From Akkermansia sp. (GTDB lineage Bacteria; Verrucomicrobiota; Verrucomicrobiia; Verrucomicrobiales; Akkermansiaceae): DNA of 39,654 nucleotides. The notes beneath the pieces were generated by a model, which saw only the letters and a program-made list of their open reading frames with translations, was not told where the DNA came from and did no database searches. Positions within the stretch are counted from its first letter, which is position 1, and each line of letters begins with the position of its first letter. This document shows positions 31,498-38,750 of the stretch, piece after piece. The DNA is taken from the NCBI GenBank assembly GCA_030525455.1, contig JAUNER010000025.1, positions 1 to 39,654 of the forward strand. Reading direction: 5' to 3'. Position numbers and translations under genes: made by a program.

Positions 31498-33639
31498 ATG
31501 GCTTCATTTGAGTTAAATACTGCGTTTAAGCCTTCTGGTGACCAAGAGCAGGCAATTGCCAAATTGCTAAAATCGCTAGAGGCTGGTAATAAACATCAAG
31601 CACTTCTGGGGGTAACCGGCAGTGGTAAGACTTTTACGATGGCTAATTTGATTGCCCGAATGAATAGGCCTACACTGGTTATTTCTCATAATAAAACTCT
31701 AGCAGCACAACTGCATTCGGAATTAAAAAGTTTTTTCCCCAATAATGCGGTAGATTACTATGTTTCTTATTTTGATTATTATCAACCGGAAGCATATATA
31801 GCCAGTACAGATACTTACATTGAGAAAGACTCTGCCATAAATGATGAGTTAGATAGACTTAGTTTAAATGCCATGAATTCATTGCTTACACGCAGAGATG
31901 TTATTGTCGTGGCTTCTGTATCATGTATTTATGGTCTATCAACGCCGGAGGATTATCGGAATTTAACATTGGCGATTTGTGAAGGGGACATCATGGATAG
32001 AGATGTCTTTTTAAAAAATTTGGTGGAACGATTATTTGAAAGACAGGATTTTGATTTTGTGCGAGGGTCATTTCGTGTACGTGGTGAGATAGTAGAAGTG
32101 TACCCGGCATATTCAGAGGGTGAGGCGATTCGTGTTGAATTTTTTGGTGATGAAATTGAGCGAATTTCATTGATTGATGCGATGAGTGGGCGAGTTCGGG
32201 AGAGGTTAAGGAATTATACATTTTTCCCGGCGAAGCAATATGTGGCGGCTCCTGAAAAACGTGCCGTCGCCTTAAGGGCCATCAGAGATGAATTAGCAGA
32301 ACGAGTGGCGTGGTTTGAAAAACAAGGTCGCTTACTTGAAGCCCAGCGGCTTAAAATGCGAACAGAGTATGATTTGGAGCTGATAAGTGAACTTGGCTTT
32401 TGTAAGGGTATAGAGAATTATTCTAGACATTTGTCCGGGCGATTGCCAGGTAGTGCACCATCAACTTTGCTAGATTTCTTCCCTAAAGATTCACTTACGT
32501 TAATTGATGAGAGTCATGCCGCAGTTCCGCAAATTGGTGGGATGTATGAGGGGGATAGAAGCCGGAAAAATATACTGGTTGAGCATGGATTTCGCTTGCC
32601 TAGTGCATTAGATAATAGGCCGTTGAAGTTCCATGAGTTTATGGAGCGACAGAATCAGATTGTTTATGCTTCTGCTACACCGGGGCCATTTGAGTTGATT
32701 AATTGCAGGGTGGATAATAAAACGTTTATTCCTGTTCGGAGAGCCGGTCGAGGAGCTGATAAAGTGCCGGAAGATTTTAAGGGCATTGTATTTCATTCTC
32801 CTAAAGAGATTCGTGTGTCTCCTAGCCCGTCATCTGAACCGATTGAAAAATTTGACCCGACAAAGCGGCGGACACCATTAATAGTTGAACAAATTATTCG
32901 GCCTACTGGCTTATTGGAGCCCATCATTACAATTCGCCCCTTGAAGAATCAGATTGATGAGACGATAGCCCTGTGTAATGAGCGAGTTGCAAAACATGAA
33001 AGAGTGTTGGTGACGACACTTACGAAAAGAACGGCTGAGGATTTAACGGAGTATTTGAAAGGTGTTGGTCTGCGTGTTTCTTATATTCATGCAGATGTGG
33101 ATGCCATTCAGAGAGTGGAGATTTTACGAGCATTAAGAGCCCAAAAAATTGATGTACTCGTGGGTATTAATTTATTGAGAGAGGGGCTTGATTTGCCGGA
33201 AGTATCATTGGTTTGCATATTAGATGCAGACAAGGAAGGGTTTTTAAGAAATGAAACGTCGCTGGTTCAAACCGCAGGGCGGGCGGCTCGCCATGTGCAT
33301 GGTGAATGTGTGCTGTTTGCAGATGTCATGACTGATTCTATCCAGCGGTTAATAGAACTGACGAATTATAGGCGTTCTATTCAACAGCAGTATAATGAAA
33401 AACATGGCATTACTCCCATGACTGTAAGTCGTTCTGAGCAGGGACGCCTCCGTTTGTATGATGATGAGGATGAAAATGTTTCTCGTATGGCAGAGTCTGA
33501 TGCTGATGAGGGGCTTTCCGAGCGAATTGCTCGATTAGAAGTTGAAATGAAAGAAGCTTCTTCTCATTTAGAATTTGAGCGTGCTGCGATGATTCGTGAT
33601 GAAATTAAAGCTTTGAAAGAGGGTAAGTCTTTATATTAA
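31498..33639 (+). CDS. uvrB: Excinuclease ABC subunit B
   Basis: UvrB is the helicase-like damage-verifying subunit of nucleotide excision repair. The 713-residue protein has Walker A GVTGSGKT, the beta-hairpin YYVSYFDYYQPEAY that probes the helix, the DEAD-like TLIDESHAAVPQIGGMY, helicase motif VI QTAGRAARHVHG, and the C-terminal UVR motif LEFERAAMIRDEIKAL that binds UvrC. ATG 31498 is chosen because it begins the family N terminus (FELNTAFKPSGDQ); the longer reading frame to 31294 lies over the divergent membrane gene. Confidence 0.97.
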   Translation: MASFELNTAFKPSGDQEQAIAKLLKSLEAGNKHQALLGVTGSGKTFTMANLIARMNRPTLVISHNKTLAAQLHSELKSFFPNNAVDYYVSYFDYYQPEAYIASTDTYIEKDSAINDELDRLSLNAMNSLLTRRDVIVVASVSCIYGLSTPEDYRNLTLAICEGDIMDRDVFLKNLVERLFERQDFDFVRGSFRVRGEIVEVYPAYSEGEAIRVEFFGDEIERISLIDAMSGRVRERLRNYTFFPAKQYVAAPEKRAVALRAIRDELAERVAWFEKQGRLLEAQRLKMRTEYDLELISELGFCKGIENYSRHLSGRLPGSAPSTLLDFFPKDSLTLIDESHAAVPQIGGMYEGDRSRKNILVEHGFRLPSALDNRPLKFHEFMERQNQIVYASATPGPFELINCRVDNKTFIPVRRAGRGADKVPEDFKGIVFHSPKEIRVSPSPSSEPIEKFDPTKRRTPLIVEQIIRPTGLLEPIITIRPLKNQIDETIALCNERVAKHERVLVTTLTKRTAEDLTEYLKGVGLRVSYIHADVDAIQRVEILRALRAQKIDVLVGINLLREGLDLPEVSLVCILDADKEGFLRNETSLVQTAGRAARHVHGECVLFADVMTDSIQRLIELTNYRRSIQQQYNEKHGITPMTVSRSEQGRLRLYDDEDENVSRMAESDADEGLSERIARLEVEMKEASSHLEFERAAMIRDEIKALKEGKSLY

Positions 33640-33669
33640 AACCCCATTAGAGGGAATTCTCTAATGGGG
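33636..33669 (-). terminator. Shared terminator of gatB and uvrB
   Basis: An 11-bp perfect stem (ccccattagag / ctctaatgggg) with a 6-base loop. On the minus strand it is followed by ttttaata, fitting gatB termination; uvrB converges on the same hairpin from the other side. Confidence 0.75.
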
Positions 33670-33698
33670 CTCTAAGGGTGAATTTTTAATTGGTTATT

Positions 33699-35162
33699 TT
33701 ATAAACCAAGTGTTTTTTTCAGCGATTCGGTAACGATTTTTGGGTTAGCCTTGCCTTTAGCGGCTTTCATTACCTGACCTGTAAGCCAGTTGAGAAGTTT
33801 ATCATTGCCATCAATGATTTCTTGTACCTTTGCAGGATTGGCGGCGATGACTTCTGCGATAATGGAATCAAGGAATGAGGAATCTGCTTTTTCAAAGCCT
33901 AGAAGTTTTGCTGCTTCTGCGGCTGATAAGTTAGGTTCATCCCACATTTTATTAAAGACTTCTTTTGCCTGGTTGTTTGATACGGTGCCGTCATCAATGA
34001 TAGCAATGAGTTCTTTGATGGCTAATGGTTTTACCGGGCATTCGGATGGTGTTATGCCTTTTTCATTGAGTACAGCAGCGACGTTATTGATAATCCAATT
34101 GGCAATTTTTTTGCCATTTGTGCTACCTTGGGCAGCTTCTTCAAAGAATCGAGCAAGTTCTAAGTCGGACACAAGGACGTTGGCATCGTATTCGTTTAAT
34201 CCGTATTCGGAGATGAATCTTTGTTGACGTTGTTGAGGAAGTTCTGGAATTTGATTACGAACTTTTTCTAACAGAGGTGCTGTGTGAATGGGGACTAGAT
34301 CCGGACAGGGGAAGTAGCGATAATCATGAGCATCTTCTTTTGTACGCATGATGGTACTTTCTCCATTTTCATCATCCCAGCGACGTGTGGATTGAATTTG
34401 AGCAATGCCGAGGTCAAGTTCTTCTGCTTGTCGTTGAATTTCATAATGAAGAGCACGACGAACAGCAGACATAGAGTTGATGTTTTTCATTTCTACTTTT
34501 GCTCCCAGCTCACTTTGTCCTTTGGGGCGAAGTGAAATATTAACGTCACAGCGCATTTGCCCTTTTTCCATGTCGGCATCAGAGATGTCTCCATAGTTAA
34601 GTATTTGCTGTAATGATTTTAGGTAAGCGTATGCTTCTTCAGGGGTTTCGATGTCCGGGTCAGATACAATTTCCATAAGAGCAGAGCCTGCTCTGTTATA
34701 GTCGATGAGTGAATAGGTGGGATGGTGGGTGATTTTTGCCGCATCTTCCTCAAGGTGAATGCGTGTTAATTTCACCGTGCGGAATGGTGGTACACCGGCT
34801 TTGATGACATCATTTGGATATGACCATGGGTACAATGGAACTTCACCACCTAAGCAAAGTGGTAAGTCAAGTTGTGATGTTTGGTAGTTTTTTGCCATGT
34901 CCGGATAGAAATAGTTCTTTCTATCCCATTGTGAAATTTCCGGGCTGGAGCACCCTAGCATGAGTCCGGTAAGAAGTGTTCGCTCGATAGCAAATTCATT
35001 CAGTACCGGTAATGCTCCCGGTAGACCTAAGCAGGTTGGGCATACTCGTGTGTTTGGTTCAAAGCCAAAGCCTGTTTCGCAGGAGCAAAACATCTTGCTT
35101 TTTGTCTTAATTTGGCAATGAACCTCTAACCCAATTGTTACTAAATAATCTGAGACTGGCAT
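33699..35162 (-). CDS. gatB: Asp/Glu-tRNA(Asn/Gln) amidotransferase subunit B
   Basis: GatB is the kinase/transamidase subunit that converts Glu-tRNA(Gln) or Asp-tRNA(Asn) to the amide with GatA and GatC. The 487-residue protein has the start YLVTIGLEVHCQIKTKSKMF, the zinc cysteines CSC...CPTCLGLPG, the EIVSDPDIETPEEAYAYL motif, and the helical tail and YqeY-like domain ending GKANPKIVTESLKKTLGL. Neither gatA nor gatC is adjacent. It suggests tRNA-dependent amidation in this organism. Confidence 0.97.
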   Translation of the reverse strand: MPVSDYLVTIGLEVHCQIKTKSKMFCSCETGFGFEPNTRVCPTCLGLPGALPVLNEFAIERTLLTGLMLGCSSPEISQWDRKNYFYPDMAKNYQTSQLDLPLCLGGEVPLYPWSYPNDVIKAGVPPFRTVKLTRIHLEEDAAKITHHPTYSLIDYNRAGSALMEIVSDPDIETPEEAYAYLKSLQQILNYGDISDADMEKGQMRCDVNISLRPKGQSELGAKVEMKNINSMSAVRRALHYEIQRQAEELDLGIAQIQSTRRWDDENGESTIMRTKEDAHDYRYFPCPDLVPIHTAPLLEKVRNQIPELPQQRQQRFISEYGLNEYDANVLVSDLELARFFEEAAQGSTNGKKIANWIINNVAAVLNEKGITPSECPVKPLAIKELIAIIDDGTVSNNQAKEVFNKMWDEPNLSAAEAAKLLGFEKADSSFLDSIIAEVIAANPAKVQEIIDGNDKLLNWLTGQVMKAAKGKANPKIVTESLKKTLGL

Positions 35163-35189
35163 AAATTCGGCTGTATATAAACCAAGGGC

Positions 35190-35218
35190 ACTCTATCGAA
35201 TCTGTCGCATACTGGCAA
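35190..35218 (-). promoter_or_regulatory. Probable gatB promoter
   Basis: On the minus strand TTGCCA (5 of 6) and TAGAGT (4 of 6) are 17 bp apart. The leader to the ATG would be about 20 bases. Confidence 0.5.
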
Positions 35219-35265
35219 GCCAAAAGCCGTAGAGCTTTTGTCACCCTATGGATTGATGATGGTTT

Positions 35266-35295
35266 TTGTGATTATAAGAACGATGAAAGTATAGA
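35266..35295 (+). promoter_or_regulatory. Possible promoter of the M42-type peptidase gene
   Basis: TTGTGA (35266-35271) and TATAGA (35290-35295) are 18 bp apart, giving a leader of about 46 bases that contains the mini frame described next. Confidence 0.4.
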
Positions 35296-35330
35296 TTAGG
35301 CAATCATAGGATTGCAAGTTATCGAGGAGT

Positions 35331-35351
35331 ATGGTAGAAAACGATGTATGA
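35331..35351 (+). other. Six-codon leader frame overlapping the peptidase start
   Basis: ATG GTA GAA AAC GAT GTA TGA, preceded by cgaggag at a good distance. Its stop overlaps the peptidase ATG as ATGA, whereas the peptidase itself has no Shine-Dalgarno sequence. It may couple translation. It could also be chance. Confidence 0.3.
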
Positions 35352-36508
35352 TTTATTTGTCTAAACTTGTTGTAGCGACTTGGGTCCTTGTGATTTTTGT
35401 CATGGGTGCTACGGCAAATGAGTGTGCTATTTCCGAGGAATCTTGGAAAAAATTAGAGGGATTATTGAATTTGCCATCTACATCGGGGAGTGAAGATAAA
35501 GCTCAGGCATATTGGTTGGATTGTGTGAAAGGGGGAGCTGATGAAGTGGGAGGCGATGATTTAAAGAATGCATGGGCTGTTTTTAAGAGTAAGCGAGAAA
35601 ATGCAGTTGATTTGCTTATCGATGCTCATGTGGATGAGGTCGGTTATCAAATTTCAGAAATTACACCGGAGGGGATGATTAAGGTTGAGGGCGTAGGGTT
35701 TCCGGATGCAATTGGGACGCTGGGGGCAGAGTATGTGTTTTTTGGTGCAAAGGGTGAGGTGAAAGCAATTTCCGGGCGTAGACCAAGTTGGTGGCGTACG
35801 AAGCGTGAGTCTATTCCTATGCCGGATGAGGTGCTGTTTGATGTCGGGGCTGCCAATGATGCAGAAGTGAGAGAATTGGGCTTAAAGGTCGGTGATGTCG
35901 GTGTGCCTGCTACTAAACCGGAACTTATCAATGGGAAAAGACTGGTGGCTCATGGGTTAGATTGTAGACTTAATGTATATGTGCTGATGGAATTAGCTAA
36001 GTTTTTGGCCGCTAATAAGGATAAAATCTACTATAATGTTACTTTGTTATCATCAACTCAAGAGGAAGTGGGGCTTGTGGGGTGTTATGCCTACTGTGAA
36101 AAGAAAAAGCCTAAACAAGCTATTGTTTTGGATTGTGTTATAGATACGGTTCCTAATTTATACGAAAAATCGAGGGGAAATACGGGGGCTCATTTGGTTA
36201 TGGGGCAGGGTCCTGTGCTGTATACACACCCTAATTTCTTCTCTACTCGTATAAGTAACGAACTTAAGCAAGTTGCTAAAAATATTAATCTTAAATGTCA
36301 GGAAGATGCGGGATTTCCCCCCGGATTGGCAAATTTTGTACCTGTGAAGTATTTTGGTGGCGAGGCTGGCTTTGTGGGCCCTGCCATTCGCTATATGCAC
36401 TCTCCTCGTGAATTAGCGGATATGAAGGATGTGCAGGGTATTATATCTTTGTTGAAAGCTTATTTGACAACTCCTCCGGATTCGCTTAATTCTGCAGAAA
36501 AGAAATAA
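35348..36508 (+). CDS. Exported M42-type aminopeptidase
   Basis: A 386-residue protein that begins with a signal peptide (MIYLSKLVVATWVLVIFVMG, cleavage near ATA/NE). The rest is an M42 co-catalytic metallopeptidase: LLIDAHVDEVGYQI (metal His and Asp), GLDCRLNVYVLMEL (the bridging Asp of the LDxR motif), STQEEVGLVG (catalytic Glu pair), IVLDCVIDTVP (metal Asp) and RYMHSPRELA (last metal His). All ligands expected for the family are present. M42 enzymes, such as TET aminopeptidases, are normally cytoplasmic and self-compartmentalising, so an exported member is unusual; it could trim peptides in the periplasm. ATG 35348 is chosen for the signal peptide. An in-frame TTG 12 codons earlier has a better-placed upstream but spoils it. 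Confidence 0.82.
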   Translation: MIYLSKLVVATWVLVIFVMGATANECAISEESWKKLEGLLNLPSTSGSEDKAQAYWLDCVKGGADEVGGDDLKNAWAVFKSKRENAVDLLIDAHVDEVGYQISEITPEGMIKVEGVGFPDAIGTLGAEYVFFGAKGEVKAISGRRPSWWRTKRESIPMPDEVLFDVGAANDAEVRELGLKVGDVGVPATKPELINGKRLVAHGLDCRLNVYVLMELAKFLAANKDKIYYNVTLLSSTQEEVGLVGCYAYCEKKKPKQAIVLDCVIDTVPNLYEKSRGNTGAHLVMGQGPVLYTHPNFFSTRISNELKQVAKNINLKCQEDAGFPPGLANFVPVKYFGGEAGFVGPAIRYMHSPRELADMKDVQGIISLLKAYLTTPPDSLNSAEKK

Positions 36509-36921
36509 GTTGAGGTATCAATGTATAATGAGTTTTATGAGAATAGGGGGAAGTTTTGTAAAGTCGAGCAGGGCTTGTTTTCGCTGTCCCATTGGGTAGG
36601 ATGTTCCCCCCCCTCCGATGGCGATGAATGTTACCTATGTGTGATGCTGAGGTAAGTATATTTGCTTCACGGCGTTGTAAGAATTGCATGTGGATTCCAT
36701 TTCTTAGCAATTATTCTCTGTTACTTTGTAAGGATGATTCAAAAATTGCTCTTAATACACTTCTTCAATATATTAACCGTCAAAATAGCCGCCCCCTTTG
36801 TCAATTACGTTATACCCTATCGAGCAAATTATTTATTCCAACGTGATTGTTTATTTCATTTAAATGTATGTAAACAAGATTATCTTTTTAATACAAAGTA
36901 GAAAAAATTATCTAGTAACGT
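36509..36921. other. Intergenic region, no gene supported
   Basis: About 410 bp between the peptidase and the RHS-linked genes. It contains a run of eight C (36606-36613) and several overlapping short frames on both strands with no recognisable product. One minus-strand frame crossing the C run reads IGGGGTSYPMGQRKQALLDF without a start codon, perhaps a decayed gene end. Confidence 0.45.
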
Positions 36922-37599
36922 TTATAGACTCATATTATCTTGAATGTTTGGAGGTGGTAGGTTTTCTCTTCTGAGGTGCAAATTTTTATCTATCTTATTA
37001 TTTAGTTCACATTTACCATATTTGCAAATGATAAATCTTTCCCCAAACAGCTGATTCACTTTTACAAGGAAAGGCCAAATCTTCTTTAATTTTACATCTT
37101 CCTCAATATGTAAAATATAAAAAGATCCGTTATTAAGTGAATATTCTTTTTCACACCAGTATAACATATCTTTCATATCACTAACATTCTTACCGTCGAC
37201 AGCATATCCGTAGTTAGTAAAATAAAAATGTTTTATGTCTTTTCCTTCATAACTTTCTTTATAATTATCAAAAACTGATTTAATACCATCTTCCCGACAA
37301 CTAACAGTGTAATCCATATCACATATTAGATATTTTCCTATGAAACAACAAAATTCCTGAGTTTCGTCTTCTAAGTAAATTTTTATTTTGCTATAAGTCA
37401 AATTTCTATTAATGATTGCTGATTTATATGTTTCTGAAAAAACTTGAATAGTTGATTCTGAATGTAACAAAAAAACATGTTCACATGATTCTATCACACA
37501 ATATGCGTTACGTTGACATAATTGACAAACCAGAACAGAACATAAGATAGACACTAATACTGTTACTATATTAAATAGTATGCGGATTCTTAACGACAT
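36922..37599 (-). CDS. Membrane-anchored protein of unknown function in the RHS locus
   Basis: A 225-residue AT-rich gene product. Residues 5-27 are a hydrophobic helix (ILFNIVTVLVSILCSVLVCQL), either an anchor or an uncleaved signal. The rest is soluble, rich in Cys, Tyr and Lys, including EFCCFIGKYLICDMD and WPFLVKVNQLFGERFIICKYG. I recognise no family. It begins 59 bp after the orphan RHS fragment on the same strand, the place where cognate immunity genes usually lie, but that role is only positional. Confidence 0.6.
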   Translation of the reverse strand: MSLRIRILFNIVTVLVSILCSVLVCQLCQRNAYCVIESCEHVFLLHSESTIQVFSETYKSAIINRNLTYSKIKIYLEDETQEFCCFIGKYLICDMDYTVSCREDGIKSVFDNYKESYEGKDIKHFYFTNYGYAVDGKNVSDMKDMLYWCEKEYSLNNGSFYILHIEEDVKLKKIWPFLVKVNQLFGERFIICKYGKCELNNKIDKNLHLRRENLPPPNIQDNMSL

Positions 37600-37658
37600 C
37601 GTTTGGTATATGGTATGATTTTATGGTTGTAGTTAATAAGCCAATCTTGTATGTTATT

Positions 37659-38291
37659 TCACAATTTTTTTTTTGCTGTATATTTGCTTAATCTCTTAAA
37701 TAATAAATCATCTAAAATTTGTAATATAGATACAATATTGGATTTAGTCCCTCCTTCAATCTTTTCTCTTTTATTTAATTTACCATAGAGATGACATCCT
37801 AAAACTTCAATATTTTTAGGTAATTCAGAACTATGTATATAAACATCTTTATCTATCAAGATAGTGTAATTATTATAATATCCCCTTGAATGAGTCAACA
37901 AAATTATTTTATCATAATAAATTGGTTCATTTGCATCATAGAAAGCATAATCACTTGCATCGATGGACATCCTACGATTGCCTATATTGTCGCAATCGCA
38001 GGCGTAAGTTTGCCCATTTATTTGAGCACTAGCAAGTTCTGAACGATATGTATGCACGAAGCTATCGTTTGCTGTCTGCCCATTGCGTGAAGTCTGACGA
38101 GTCAGCGGACGCCCTAATGCATCGTAGGTATACACACGTTGAGAAACAAGAGTATTGCCACGTTTATAAGCCATCTGCGTCAGCAAATCTCGCTTCTTCT
38201 CAAAGCCTTGTGTGATGCTTATGTTGTTCGGTATGGATATGGTTTGCAAAAGATTCGCTCCATTCATATAGGTATAATTAAACTGCTTCAC
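37659..38291 (-). CDS. Orphan RHS core fragment with a different C-terminal tail
   Basis: A 210-residue frame starting at GTG. Residues 1 to about 121 are RHS/YD-repeat core: NGANLLQTISIPNNISITQG, TYDALGRPLTRQTSRNGQ and DNIGNRRMSIDAS. At about residue 122 (NE/PIYYDK) the core stops and an AT-rich tail of 88 residues begins, with ILLTHSRGYYNNYTI and a lysine-rich end. There is no N-terminal export domain and no DPxG boundary motif, so this is a displaced piece and not a working RHS protein. Such orphan modules are known next to complete RHS genes as a reservoir for tip exchange. The tail could be a toxin fragment or an immunity protein fused by rearrangement. Confidence 0.7.
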   Translation of the reverse strand: MKQFNYTYMNGANLLQTISIPNNISITQGFEKKRDLLTQMAYKRGNTLVSQRVYTYDALGRPLTRQTSRNGQTANDSFVHTYRSELASAQINGQTYACDCDNIGNRRMSIDASDYAFYDANEPIYYDKIILLTHSRGYYNNYTILIDKDVYIHSSELPKNIEVLGCHLYGKLNKREKIEGGTKSNIVSILQILDDLLFKRLSKYTAKKKL

Positions 38292-38393
38292 TGCTCCTCA
38301 GAGATTCTCCTACAAAAAATTGGGTAGGTTGACAAAACGTAGTGTTCATATAATTTTATAGAAATAAGTTTTCACTAGCAGTTTAAATTTTGT

Positions 38394-38750
38394 TCAATAA
38401 TTTAATATAATCCAAATAACGATTTGAAGAAACAATATAATTGGACATAGACTTATCCAATTTTTTTTTAATAACTCATATAGCGATATAAATAAGCCAA
38501 TGAAAATCACAAAACTAGACACTAGAATGAGTAATAATATAATATATATTATTGTCGTTGCAACCACATTCTGTTCATTATACGGATTAATTATAAGAAT
38601 AGAAAATAACAATCCAAATAAAGCCAATAATAAAATAATATATCCATAAATAGATATACTACAACCTTGGGTTTTATAGCCTGAAAAATAAAATAAAATA
38701 TAAAAAGTACATGAAAACAAAAAAAGAATAAAAAGTATGCCGTTTAACAT
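38394..38750 (-). CDS. Four-helix membrane protein, candidate immunity protein
   Basis: A 118-residue, almost wholly hydrophobic protein with helices near 3-23, 32-52, 63-88 and 97-117 and few charges. Its ATG overlaps the RHS stop by one base (TAATG), so the two are translated together, the typical position of an RHS immunity gene. No family is recognised. A membrane immunity protein would fit an effector that acts at the membrane or in the periplasm, but this is inferred from position alone. Confidence 0.65.
   Translation of the reverse strand: MLNGILFILFLFSCTFYILFYFSGYKTQGCSISIYGYIILLLALFGLLFSILIINPYNEQNVVATTIIYIILLLILVSSFVIFIGLFISLYELLKKNWISLCPIILFLQIVIWIILNY

Noticed and set aside
36628..36901. 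Two overlapping plus-strand frames (72 and 79 codons)
   Set aside because: They overlap in different frames, have no ribosome site and show no domain; the stretch is better left as intergenic.
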